Positions 1-8,466 of a DNA stretch of 19,181 nucleotides are shown here, piece after piece (the first letter of the stretch is position 1; every line of letters starts with the position of its first letter). A program made the position numbers and the translations under genes. Origin of the DNA: Oligoflexales bacterium (GTDB lineage: Bacteria > Bdellovibrionota > Oligoflexia > Oligoflexales > Oligoflexaceae); contig JADFZC010000008.1 in assembly GCA_015232735.1 (NCBI GenBank), positions 3,212 through 22,392 of the forward strand, written 5' to 3'. The notes beneath the pieces are model-generated. The model had not been told where the DNA came from. It did no database searches and worked only from the letters and a program-made list of their open reading frames with translations.

Positions 1-112
1 TTTGTTTTGAGTTTGATCCGAGGCAGATCCTATACTCGCTTCGCTCGTCAGGATATGTTTGTTTTGAGTTTGATCCGAGGCAGATCCTATACTCGCTTCG
101 CTCGTCAGGATA
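1..112. repeat. Tandem direct repeat, 2 x 55 bp at 57-bp period
   Basis: Positions 1-55 and 58-112 are identical by eye, separated by a 2-nt TG. The unit contains GATCCGAGGCAGATCC and a mirror-symmetric core CTCGCTTCGCTC (35-46 and 92-103), flanked by ATCCT and AGGAT, which can pair weakly. No reading frame is supported. The left copy touches the window edge, so further units may lie outside. It may be an intergenic repeat family or a local duplication of a post-gene structure. Confidence 0.85.
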
Positions 113-113
113 C

Positions 114-140
114 GTCGCTGGCGCCTTTGGCGCCAGCGAC
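114..140 (-). terminator. Perfect 12-bp GC-rich hairpin after the response-regulator gene
   Basis: GTCGCTGGCGCC (114-125) and GGCGCCAGCGAC (129-140) are exact reverse complements around a 3-nt loop. The right arm overlaps the last base of the TAG stop (140-142) of the minus-strand response regulator. There is no T-run after it on either strand, so it is not a classic intrinsic terminator. It could still block 3' exonucleases or act with Rho. The inverted repeat is certain; the role is inferred. Confidence 0.5.
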
Positions 141-721
141 TAACTAACTTTCTTCAGTTCCTGTGACAATTTTTCCACCTCATGCTTCAAGTTGTCATCC
201 TTGATATTTTTGACACTGGCGCCTGCTTTCATCAGTTTTTTCAATTTTTGTTTGTCAGGAAGCAATTTATACATATTTTTATAAATTTCTCGTACTCTTA
301 GGCCTGTTTCGATGAAGTCATGGAGTTGATCTACGGAGAAAGGCTTTCTCAGGTAGCCGTCAGCTTTGACTTTCACCAGTTCGTTTTGTTCGTCTGTCAG
401 CATCGCGCCGCTGATTAGAAAGACGGGTATTGTGATATCGACTTTTTTTACTTTTGTTATCAGTTGCAGGCCATCAACCCTGGGCATTCTGATATCGCTG
501 ATGACAAGGTCAAATTTTTTCTCCTTCAGGACGGCCATCCCATCCATCGCGCTATGGACGACAACAACTTTGGAAAAAAACTTATTAAGGTGTATCTTGA
601 AAAATTTTAAAAGAGTCTGGTCATCGTCTATAACCAATATGTTGCTTTCCCTGTCATAATTTATGTTGTGATTGTTATGACCATTTTGGCCTGCGTGGTT
701 ACTGTTAATATTATTGTCCAT
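140..721 (-). CDS. Stand-alone response regulator (REC domain, no output domain)
   Basis: This 193-aa protein carries a receiver domain at about residues 27-145. Visible motifs are the acidic pocket D32-D34 (VIDDD), phosphoacceptor D76 (ISDIRMP), switch residue S104 (LISGA) and K126 (RKPF). The C-terminal ~50 residues are charged and helical, with no DNA-binding or enzymatic domain, so it probably acts by protein-protein contact, like CheY. The first 22 residues are unusually rich in Asn, His and Gly. The ATG is supported by AAAGAGG five bases upstream. A terminator (911-954) separates it from the TPR operon, so it is probably transcribed alone, and no cognate kinase is adjacent. I do not see a convincing promoter in the ~300 bp upstream. 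Confidence 0.9.
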   Translation of the reverse strand: MDNNINSNHAGQNGHNNHNINYDRESNILVIDDDQTLLKFFKIHLNKFFSKVVVVHSAMDGMAVLKEKKFDLVISDIRMPRVDGLQLITKVKKVDITIPVFLISGAMLTDEQNELVKVKADGYLRKPFSVDQLHDFIETGLRVREIYKNMYKLLPDKQKLKKLMKAGASVKNIKDDNLKHEVEKLSQELKKVS

Positions 722-910
722 GAGAGCCTCTTTAGTTTTAGATCATTTACATTATCAGTATCACATATTTTTCAAGATAAGGCGATTTCATTAGCTGCTT
801 TGTAAATAAAAATTTAGAACTTTCATTTGTCGGTGCAGGAAATCAGCATGTTACAGCACAGATCCTGTGCGAACCGATGCTTGCCTGCTGCCATATCCTG
901 AACTATTAAA

Positions 911-954
911 AAGAAGGATCTGTCACAAAATTTCAAGATGTTGAAAACAGATCC
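911..954 (-). terminator. Probable Rho-independent terminator of the TPR/envelope operon
   Basis: GGATCTGT (916-923) and ACAGATCC (947-954) form an 8-bp stem. An inner stem TTTCAA/TTGAAA (931-936/941-946) extends it after a bulge. Read on the minus strand, the hairpin lies about 65 nt after the stop at 1020 and is followed by TTCTTTTTAATAG, a U-rich tail. A third copy of ACAGATCC at 858-865 could pair with 916-923 instead and give an alternative fold. The rest of the 722-1019 gap holds nothing else I recognise. Confidence 0.6.
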
Positions 955-1019
955 CATATTCACCTCATTTATCAAGTTTAAGGAAACCTCGTCCTTCAGT
1001 GCCGGGTCTTAAAAGGGCA

Positions 1020-2258
1020 TTACAGGTTTTCCTGCATCAGGCGGTTCTCCCTGATGCCTTCGATATGAATTTTTGCAAGTTGTTTTATTTCGTCATTATT
1101 TTCGCTGGTTTGTATTACTTCATGGAATAACCTCAATGCAGGTCCTGGTTTGCCTAGGGAATCCGCCATGAGAATAGCCAGATTGAATCTGGCAAAAGCG
1201 CTTTCAGGATTGAGTTCAATGGCTTTTGAGAATGAAAGTTCAGCAGATTCAAAGCGTCCTGTCTTTTTTTGGACAATTCCAAGAAGGATGTAGGCCTCCA
1301 CGCTGTCGGGCGATAGTTCTATGACTTTCTTCAGATCGCTTTCAGCGGCATCATATCCCTCGTGGATTATCGACAAATTGGCTCTGTTTATTAACGCCGG
1401 AGTGAAATTTGGATCCATATCAAGGGTCTGGTTAATCTGCCTCCGTGTAGTAATATAATCTCCCTTTTTATAGCTTATTATGGCCAAAATATTCGTGAGT
1501 CTTGGATCAGGTTTGCCTCTGTCCATACCTCTTCTTGCAATGAACTCTGCTGAGTCAAGTTTATCGCTTGCCAAATATGAGGAGGCCAGTGTCGCATATC
1601 CTGGTGTGAACTCTTTGTCCGCAGCAATAAGATCACTTAAGATCTTGTGAGCTTCTTTTCGTTCACCCCTTGCCAGCAGCGCGAGCGACAAGGTATATCT
1701 ATACTTGAATTTGACGGTTTTCGGTACGTTTTCAAGTGCGTTCATACTTTTTTTGGTTTGCGTAAGATAATCAAATGCCCTTTCAATTTGCCTTTTTCTG
1801 AGGTACAGGCTTGCCATATCCAACAGCGCATCCAGATTTTCTGGTTGTTGGCGAAGGAGCTCTATATATGAGGCCTCCGCTGCCGCTATTTGTGATAGTG
1901 CCATCTGGTTTTTGGCTCTTTTAAGCAATATTTCCGGACTGTCGGCTTTTTTCCATTCCTCGATTTTTCTTGCTATGAGCCGCCTTTCATCCATATTTGG
2001 TTCCGGCTTGAAATAGCTCTGCCACTTAAACATTTCGGCCGCTGTGGGAGGCATGGCCAGAACGGGAGGCGTCTCTTTTTTTGCGTCAGCCTTCTTTTCC
2101 TCTGATTTCTCCTTTGTTACTGCCCCTTCAAGCGGTATGTCCAGCTCTCCGCTTTTTGTTTCACTTGAACTTGAACATCCATAAAAGAAAAGAGGTATGA
2201 AGATAATATGATAAAGGCGGATAATGAATGTGTTGTTTTTTGAGAATTTATTCATCAT
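1020..2258 (-). CDS. TPR-repeat outer-membrane lipoprotein
   Basis: This is a 412-aa protein with a lipoprotein signal: a hydrophobic stretch at residues 11-27 and a lipobox FFYGC, giving lipidation at C28. Residue +2 is Ser, which predicts the outer membrane. A polar Lys/Glu-rich linker (about 30-75) follows. Residues ~115-400 are helical repeats with TPR signatures such as QPENLDALLDMASLYL, SPDSVEAYILLGIVQ and NPESAFARFNLAIL. TPR lipoproteins act as scaffolds, including AglT/GltE of the myxobacterial gliding apparatus and PilF-type pilotins. Its ATG overlaps the stop of the 1040-aa gene as ATGA, implying translational coupling. It is the last gene of the operon before the terminator. The lipoprotein/TPR call is firm; the machine it belongs to is inferred. 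Confidence 0.85.
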   Translation of the reverse strand: MMNKFSKNNTFIIRLYHIIFIPLFFYGCSSSSETKSGELDIPLEGAVTKEKSEEKKADAKKETPPVLAMPPTAAEMFKWQSYFKPEPNMDERRLIARKIEEWKKADSPEILLKRAKNQMALSQIAAAEASYIELLRQQPENLDALLDMASLYLRKRQIERAFDYLTQTKKSMNALENVPKTVKFKYRYTLSLALLARGERKEAHKILSDLIAADKEFTPGYATLASSYLASDKLDSAEFIARRGMDRGKPDPRLTNILAIISYKKGDYITTRRQINQTLDMDPNFTPALINRANLSIIHEGYDAAESDLKKVIELSPDSVEAYILLGIVQKKTGRFESAELSFSKAIELNPESAFARFNLAILMADSLGKPGPALRLFHEVIQTSENNDEIKQLAKIHIEGIRENRLMQENL

Positions 2259-5200
2259 TCAACGCTCCAGGTGTTTGGCATGTTAAGTCCGCTTGATAAC
2301 GGAAGTTGATCCTCTTTTTTGTCTTTTTGGCTGATTTCCAGATATCCTGAAAGTTTGATACTGGACTTTTTGACCCAAAGGTTGTTTTTGTAAACTGAAG
2401 GTTCTTTTACTTTTAATGTAATATTTTTGCTGTAAGAAACCTCTGCCAGTTTTCTAAGCTGGTTTACTTTGGCTGTCCATTTGTCTCTGACAGTCTCGGA
2501 ATGGTTTTTTCCGACTTTTACATTTAATGAAGCGATCTCGTCAGCCAGAAATTCGGATGCTTCGCCGATTCTGTAGTTGCTTCTTGTAGACCATATGGGG
2601 TGGTCGGCTTTGGATGACTTGTCATAATTTAAAACAAGCTCCTCGAAATATTTTATTTTTTGGAGCGCATTGTTTTCTATGGAACCCCCTCTTTCAAGGA
2701 TATTATAATCGGTAAATTTCCTGAATGATTCCTCTCCGAGATAGAAATTGGATTCTCCGGCTATTTCAGAATAGTCTGAGTTGTTCAAACCGCCTCTGGT
2801 CTTGGAAGATTTTTCAGAGACATCCCTGTATATGCCGAGAGCTCCGAATTCATCACCTGATTTGAACATTGAACTGGCAATTAGGAGCTTAACCCTAAGG
2901 GTCTGTGCCTTTGTCTTTGTGATCCCGGAGAGTTTCTTTGCCACAGTCAGCTGTTTTTCCGGTTGTGAAGCTTCCTGATAATATTTATAGGCACGTTCAT
3001 AGCAATTGAATTTTTCGCTGTCTTTTGGCTCATGATCACCAAGGGTGTCAGCCGCTTCGGCAGCGATTACATATTCTCCTTCATTGACAGCGAGTTTTTC
3101 CGAGCGAACAAGCGATTTGTTGGCTTTTGAATGTTTAGGATATTTTTCCCCGAGTTCAAGATAGGTTCTGGCGGCTTCCGGAAGCCTGAGCTGATATTCT
3201 TCTGCTTTTGCCTTAAGATAAAGCATATCGGCCGGATCTTTATTCGAAGGTGATTCGAGATAATCGACCGCAGCTTTGTAGGCGCTGTTCCAATCACCGC
3301 CGATGGCAACCAGATAGGCGCCGTTTTTATAAATCTTGTCTCTCTCGGGGATATCCGGGAATTCCCTTGCCACAGACAGCAGAAGATCTCCGGCTTCGAT
3401 CACCTTGCCGGTATTGTTTAACTTGTCGGATTCATCGAATGTGGCTCTTGATAGCATGCCCTTTAGTTCATTGGCGAGACTTGGGCCAAGATCCTTCCAG
3501 TTTTCAAGCCTTAGATATTTTCTTGTAAGTCCTACTATTTCCGATGTTTCATTTCGTGCTATTTTTGCGAACAGGATGCCTCTTATGGCAATGGATCTTT
3601 GTGGGATCGTCGGATTGGAAACCAGCGCTCTCTGCCAGAATTTAAGAGCGGAGGCATAATCCTCATGATCTCTGTTGGCTTCTGCACCGACAAGAAGAAG
3701 ATCGACGGCGTGGTCGCCTTTGTCGGTAAAATCAAGTTGTTTTGGAGGAAAACGGTCCACATATTCGTTGATGCTTTTTTCCATATCCCTCAGGTTTTGC
3801 ACGACAAGCGGATTTTTCTTTGGATCCTGCCCCTTATTAAGCACATTAAGGTAACTTGTCCTCCAGACTTTTTCTTTCGCCATGACGATTTGGTAAGCGG
3901 ATACTTTGAGAACTGAGGTTTCAACCTTGAAATTTTCTTTTAGTGAGGAATATTGGGTAATGGCTTCTCCATATTGACCGGCGAAATAATCTGAATTGGC
4001 TTTTTTCAACCTTAGTTTATTGCTTGATTCACTGTTTGGCTCAAATTCAACAAGCATATCATAATAGGATGATGCTGTTTTGAAGCTTGACCTGTTTCCG
4101 GATGCAATCCCGTATTGATAGTAGTATTCGGCTATTTCATAAGCGGCTTCTCTGGCTTTCTGCTCCATAAGCCTAATTTCTTTGAAGTCATCGGAGTGTC
4201 TGGATCTCCAGAGACTTTGCTTTGGAAGAAGAAGCGAAAGTTTTTCAAGGGACTTGATCCTTGCTTCTTTTTGATTGGTAATCTGATAGCATGAAGACAG
4301 GATTGTAAGAAGATCAGGAAGTTCCTTTGAAAGAGGGTATTTTCCGCTTATGAGCTCTCCGAGTTCAATGACATCATTATAAAGTTTGCTGGTTAAATAA
4401 TTTTTGACTGCTCTAAGGCCGATGGCTGGGGCATATTTCATAAGATCTTTTCGCGCCAAAACTTTTCTCGTATACTCCATGTCGTTATTTTCATAAAGGG
4501 AGTCACCAACCAGTTCTATGGCATCCTGCTGAATTTTAATTCTATGGGACTCAAGTTTTCCACTGCGTCCCGGCAGAAGCAGCTGAATTCCGGCATCGAC
4601 GGAATCTGTAAGATTTGCCGCCCTGTAGGCAGACCAGGCAAGTCTGTAGTCAACCCGCAGTTTTTCATAATCCTCATTGTCTATTTTTATTGAGTTGATC
4701 AACTCTCTGGCGCTTCTGTAATACGAATAGGCGCTGCTGGAATCTTCTTTTTTAAAATAGTGATCACCTATCGCAACCTTTGCGTATACTCCATAGATAG
4801 TGCTTTTTGCTGTGTCCGCAAGTTTCTTCCAGACTGCTAAAGCCGATTTGTCCTGGCCAAGGCCATCCAGTATAATCGCCCTTAGATAAAGGGTTTCCTC
4901 TCTGTGCCTGAAATTGGGATATTTTCTTTCAAGTTCGTTTAAAATTGACAGCGATTCATTTCTGTATCTGTTGCCGCGCTCCGCAAGCTCCAGATTGTCG
5001 TATTCGTTTCCAATCATATTCAGAATCTGAGCAAGGTTGAGCATGACATAAGGGGCATTGTCCGCGTCGGGATGTGCCTCAAGATGGTCATAGTACTTTT
5101 TTGAGGAGGTTCCAAGTATGTCGATCTTTTTTTCGGTGATTTCCTTTTTTCTTTTTTCATTATTCTGTTTTAAGCTGTTCCATGATTCGCTGTATTTATT

Positions 5201-5377
5201 TGCCCCTTCTTCAAGAACCTTTTTTTCATAGGCGTCGAAGCTTTCCCAAAAATGCTTGTAGGCTCTTACGACTTCAGGCGGTGGAACTTCCGGCATGAGA
5301 TAACCTTCCCCAGCGGACGATGGAGAAGGCATGCCCAGGAGCAGAAGGCTGAGAATTACAATTGCGATGTTGGCCAT
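2255..5377 (-). CDS. Large exported TPR-repeat protein (1040 aa)
   Basis: A signal peptide covers residues 1-22 (MANIAIVILSLLLLG, likely cleavage after PSSA). The rest is almost wholly helical repeat of TPR/BamD-like type. Examples are YVMLNLAQILNMIGNEYDN, TLYLRAIILDGLGQDKSA, KVAIGDHYFKKEDSSSAYSY and the later AARTYLELGEKYPKHSKA. A C-terminal ~100-residue portion lacks clear repeats and is Lys-rich. No catalytic motif is visible, so it is probably a periplasmic scaffold. The ATG has AAGGAG ten bases upstream and lies inside the 775-aa gene, overlapping it by 22 bp. Proteins of this size and make-up occur in gliding-motility clusters (AgnA/GltD-like), but I cannot prove orthology. Two adjacent large TPR proteins plus a TPR lipoprotein suggest subunits of one assembly. 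Confidence 0.85.
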   Translation of the reverse strand: MANIAIVILSLLLLGMPSPSSAGEGYLMPEVPPPEVVRAYKHFWESFDAYEKKVLEEGANKYSESWNSLKQNNEKRKKEITEKKIDILGTSSKKYYDHLEAHPDADNAPYVMLNLAQILNMIGNEYDNLELAERGNRYRNESLSILNELERKYPNFRHREETLYLRAIILDGLGQDKSALAVWKKLADTAKSTIYGVYAKVAIGDHYFKKEDSSSAYSYYRSARELINSIKIDNEDYEKLRVDYRLAWSAYRAANLTDSVDAGIQLLLPGRSGKLESHRIKIQQDAIELVGDSLYENNDMEYTRKVLARKDLMKYAPAIGLRAVKNYLTSKLYNDVIELGELISGKYPLSKELPDLLTILSSCYQITNQKEARIKSLEKLSLLLPKQSLWRSRHSDDFKEIRLMEQKAREAAYEIAEYYYQYGIASGNRSSFKTASSYYDMLVEFEPNSESSNKLRLKKANSDYFAGQYGEAITQYSSLKENFKVETSVLKVSAYQIVMAKEKVWRTSYLNVLNKGQDPKKNPLVVQNLRDMEKSINEYVDRFPPKQLDFTDKGDHAVDLLLVGAEANRDHEDYASALKFWQRALVSNPTIPQRSIAIRGILFAKIARNETSEIVGLTRKYLRLENWKDLGPSLANELKGMLSRATFDESDKLNNTGKVIEAGDLLLSVAREFPDIPERDKIYKNGAYLVAIGGDWNSAYKAAVDYLESPSNKDPADMLYLKAKAEEYQLRLPEAARTYLELGEKYPKHSKANKSLVRSEKLAVNEGEYVIAAEAADTLGDHEPKDSEKFNCYERAYKYYQEASQPEKQLTVAKKLSGITKTKAQTLRVKLLIASSMFKSGDEFGALGIYRDVSEKSSKTRGGLNNSDYSEIAGESNFYLGEESFRKFTDYNILERGGSIENNALQKIKYFEELVLNYDKSSKADHPIWSTRSNYRIGEASEFLADEIASLNVKVGKNHSETVRDKWTAKVNQLRKLAEVSYSKNITLKVKEPSVYKNNLWVKKSSIKLSGYLEISQKDKKEDQLPLSSGLNMPNTWSVE

Positions 5378-7683
5378 TTTAGTAGGGCTCCTTGTTTAAG
5401 GTCTATCAGGTTCTGTTCCAGAATGGTCTCTTCAACGGATCGTTTTTTTAGTTCTTTTTCAGTCTTATTTGTCTCATTCTCATATTCTATCCATATGATA
5501 TCAGCTAACCACTTTTTGTGCATGGATCTTCTTTTGTCAATTTGCTCTTTGTATGATACGAGGAGCGGGTTCAGCTCTTTGCCAAGAAATGTTTCAAGTC
5601 TTGAGTTGATGCCGTTTGAGCTTGCGATAAGACCGTCATGCTTTATTATATATGCATCAAGTTTCTTTAGATCCAGTGTGACTTTGGAATCAACCTCCCT
5701 GTCGAGTGTTACAGCTTGATCATAGAGCGATTTTGTGACGTATTTCCATTTTGTCCATGCATTGTCAATATCCTCGGCAAGATATTTGGACACTACGCCG
5801 GTATATTGATCTTTGTATTTATCCAAGATTAAGTACTCATCGTATAATGCGCTGGCATATGTTTTGATCTCGTCCTGGAGAATGCGGTATGATCCAATGG
5901 CTACGAGATTTTTTACCTGCCTTGATCTTATTATTTCAATTGCCCTGTTCAATCCCTTTTCAATTTTTTCCGATCTTTTTTTGAGATCCGCTATTTTTGC
6001 TATTTGTATGCCTCTATCTCCGCTTTTGGATGATTCTGCAAGGTATGTGGCGGTTCCGAGCTCCGCCTGAACCTTTTTAAGCTTGTAATGTTTTTCTCCC
6101 ATAAGGATGTTCATCTCAGCAAGAGCGGTCCAGGTTTTCCAGTCGCCACGCTCTCGTTTTGCCCTGATGGCGCCGCTGAGACTTCTGATTCGCCTGTTTT
6201 CCGAGAAAGAAAGCTCTTCCTTGTCCGATTCGCTGATTTTATCCTTGAAAAGTTCTTTTTCAGCAGATATCAGCCTGTGCCCAACATCAAGAACATTAAG
6301 TGCCAGTTCGCGAAGCTGCGACGACCTGTTCTCCCATCCAGGGCCGAGTTCTGCGGTATTACCCCGTCCTATAGTATATATCGTATTTCTTATCTGGCTT
6401 CTGATGTCAAAAAGCCTTGACCTTGCGTCAAAGAGGGACTTGAATTCATTTTCGGCCTTGGCCACAAGAGGATCCGACGCGATCTGTGTGTTAAGGACTT
6501 TTTTGATATTGACTATGTCGTCGTATGACAAACTGGATCTGCCTGCATAGTTTTCCTCAAGCCAATGGGCAGTTTTTTCAAGTTCACTGTCGGCTTCCTT
6601 GATATATCTGGTCGCTTCATCCAGCTTTCCGTCGCGAAGCGTGAGATATCCTATTATTGTTCGTATCTGGTATGTATCGGGGGAGTCTGGAAATTTATTC
6701 AAATATTCCTTGGCTGATTCCTTGGCCTGGCCTGTTTTCCCCATATCAAGATATACATATATTCTTTCATAAAGGGAGTCCCTGTATTGGATTGAATCTT
6801 CTTTGAACTCTTCATAGTATTTGAGTGCCGTGTTTGGTTTTTTTGCCTGGACATTAAGTCTGGCAAGAGTTATGGCTGAAAGTTCCATGAAATCTTTTGC
6901 TGATTCATCTTTAATGTCGTATGATTTGAGCAGGAATTCTTCCGCTAGTTTGTAGTTTTTTTTGTCTATTGCAATGAATCCCTTATAGAAATAGGATTTT
7001 GATTTAAGCCTTGGAGGGACATTATTCTCAACGATGGTGGAAAGCCATCTGTCGGCTATCGGATATTCTCCGATATTCATCGAGGATTTGGCTATGTAAA
7101 AAAGAATTTCATGTTTAAGATGAGGCGCAAATTCAATGTTTGTCAGACCGGACAGCAGATTGGAAAGCTTAATTGTCTCATCCTTTGTGCGTCCCTCTGA
7201 GAGAATTAAAAGATGCTTTAGGACATCTATAATCTCCGTCCTGTTGAGATCAGGATCGGTTATATATGCGGATATATATCTCATGTAGGCACGGAAAGCG
7301 TACTTGTTTTGCCCAAGTTCCTGGTATGATTTGCCCAGCATGTATTGTGCATCGAAGTATTTTGAATGCTCCGGGACTTGCGACATATCCAGATATTGGC
7401 TGAGATAGTATATCGTCGCCTCAGATTCCCTGGACGAATACTCTCTCTTTGCATTTTCAAAAATGTGATCGGCATTTTCCTTTTGAACTGTTAATCCGCG
7501 GGTCTTATAAAGTTCAAGAGATGAATCGATGGAATTCTTAAGATTTTTTAATTTTGAAAAGGCGGACTGTATTTCCTGTTCCGGTGTGGTTATTTGATTG
7601 TCTGAAGTTATGGAGGAGAGTCCGTGGCCTGGAAAAAGCAGGATCCATAGCATCAATATTTGACTGAATAAAAATAGTTTCAT
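5356..7683 (-). CDS. Exported TPR and coiled-coil protein (775 aa)
   Basis: An N-terminal signal peptide (MKLFLFSQILMLWILLFPG) is followed by TPR-like repeats to about residue 370, including YFDAQYMLGKSYQELGQNKYA, LKSKSYFYKGFIAIDKKNYK and YLDMGKTGQAKESAKEYLN. The second half (about 380-775) is long, charged, repeat-free helix with coiled-coil character, ending in WPTSQL. No enzymatic motif is seen. The start is preceded by AGGA about 11 nt upstream, a rather long spacing. It lies 28 bp after the coiled-coil gene 7712-8464 and overlaps the next gene by 22 bp, so the set is one operon. It is probably a periplasmic structural component working with the 1040- and 412-aa proteins. Confidence 0.82.
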   Translation of the reverse strand: MKLFLFSQILMLWILLFPGHGLSSITSDNQITTPEQEIQSAFSKLKNLKNSIDSSLELYKTRGLTVQKENADHIFENAKREYSSRESEATIYYLSQYLDMSQVPEHSKYFDAQYMLGKSYQELGQNKYAFRAYMRYISAYITDPDLNRTEIIDVLKHLLILSEGRTKDETIKLSNLLSGLTNIEFAPHLKHEILFYIAKSSMNIGEYPIADRWLSTIVENNVPPRLKSKSYFYKGFIAIDKKNYKLAEEFLLKSYDIKDESAKDFMELSAITLARLNVQAKKPNTALKYYEEFKEDSIQYRDSLYERIYVYLDMGKTGQAKESAKEYLNKFPDSPDTYQIRTIIGYLTLRDGKLDEATRYIKEADSELEKTAHWLEENYAGRSSLSYDDIVNIKKVLNTQIASDPLVAKAENEFKSLFDARSRLFDIRSQIRNTIYTIGRGNTAELGPGWENRSSQLRELALNVLDVGHRLISAEKELFKDKISESDKEELSFSENRRIRSLSGAIRAKRERGDWKTWTALAEMNILMGEKHYKLKKVQAELGTATYLAESSKSGDRGIQIAKIADLKKRSEKIEKGLNRAIEIIRSRQVKNLVAIGSYRILQDEIKTYASALYDEYLILDKYKDQYTGVVSKYLAEDIDNAWTKWKYVTKSLYDQAVTLDREVDSKVTLDLKKLDAYIIKHDGLIASSNGINSRLETFLGKELNPLLVSYKEQIDKRRSMHKKWLADIIWIEYENETNKTEKELKKRSVEETILEQNLIDLKQGALLKWPTSQL

Positions 7684-7711
7684 CTGCTTATATTTCCTAA
7701 TATTATTAATA

Positions 7712-8464
7712 TCAATTTGCAGAAATTGATTCCAATTTCGCTATAACGTTTGATCCATTTTTTTCAGGCTTGCTAAGGAGAATAGTGATAGCCCTCTTCT
7801 CTTTTGCTATGGGGACGTTAAATTCAAACCTGTTTCTCACCATGGCGTAAATATTTTCTGTCACTGGCAATCCCTCAAGTTTTCTTCTGACAAGCCTAGC
7901 CTCGAAATCGATAACATGTTTCCCAGGTTGAAGCGGCCCGGAGAATAGCGGAACTTCGTTTCGTGGCGTCCATAAATCGGTGGATTCTCCAGCATCGTAT
8001 ACGAGGTAGCCGTCAAGTTTTGCATTTATTGTCCTGAAAGACATTTCAAATGAAATTGGAAGTTTTGTTTTGATTTCAACAACGTTATCGATTTTGGCAT
8101 TCACAAAGACATCCTGTTTCAATTTCTGAACTTCGGACGAGAGCTGTTCAACTTCAGATTCAAGTTCATGGATAGCCTTGTCAAGTTCATTCATTTGAGG
8201 TGACATCCCGCTTTTGGATGTAATGGTAAGACCTTCCTTGAATTCGTATTTGGTCGTTTTGTCGTCGGATTTTGATGGTAATTTTCGTACGCTATCAAGG
8301 TCAAGAACGTCCTCCTGCTGATCCTTGAGTTTCTTTTCAAGGCGTTCGAGAATCGTCTCTGAGTCATTCGATTTTTGTTTGCTTATCTTGCCTGTGGCAT
8401 CGCTGGAAAAGAAGGACAGCAAAAAGGCAAGACATAACAGATTTAAGATTTTATTAATTTTCAC
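7712..8464 (-). CDS. Exported coiled-coil plus beta-rich protein of the TPR operon
   Basis: This is a 250-aa protein beginning with GTG. GAGAGG lies 8 nt upstream and only 2 bp separate it from the transglycosylase stop. Residues 1-24 form a hydrophobic signal sequence. Residues ~90-117 are a heptad-like coil (ELDKAIHELESEVEQLSSEV). From ~130 the protein looks beta-rich, with LDGYLVYDAGE, PLFSGPLQPGKHVIDFEARL and VRNRFEFNVP, suggesting an Ig-like or PEGA-like fold. I recognise no named family. Similar small exported coiled-coil proteins accompany TPR envelope clusters in deltaproteobacteria, so a structural or adaptor role in the same complex is likely. The export call is good; the function is unknown. 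Confidence 0.75.
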   Translation of the reverse strand: MKINKILNLLCLAFLLSFFSSDATGKISKQKSNDSETILERLEKKLKDQQEDVLDLDSVRKLPSKSDDKTTKYEFKEGLTITSKSGMSPQMNELDKAIHELESEVEQLSSEVQKLKQDVFVNAKIDNVVEIKTKLPISFEMSFRTINAKLDGYLVYDAGESTDLWTPRNEVPLFSGPLQPGKHVIDFEARLVRRKLEGLPVTENIYAMVRNRFEFNVPIAKEKRAITILLSKPEKNGSNVIAKLESISAN

Positions 8465-8466
8465 GG

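Noticed and set aside
1..112. CRISPR array
   Set aside because: Only two copies, a 2-nt gap instead of unique spacers, and no cas genes.
2781..6550. Several 65-155-aa plus-strand frames opposite the TPR genes (for example 3250-3528, 3599-3916, 5252-5719, 6107-6550)
   Set aside because: They lie wholly inside long minus-strand genes with signal peptides and TPR repeats, and show no domain or ribosome-binding site.
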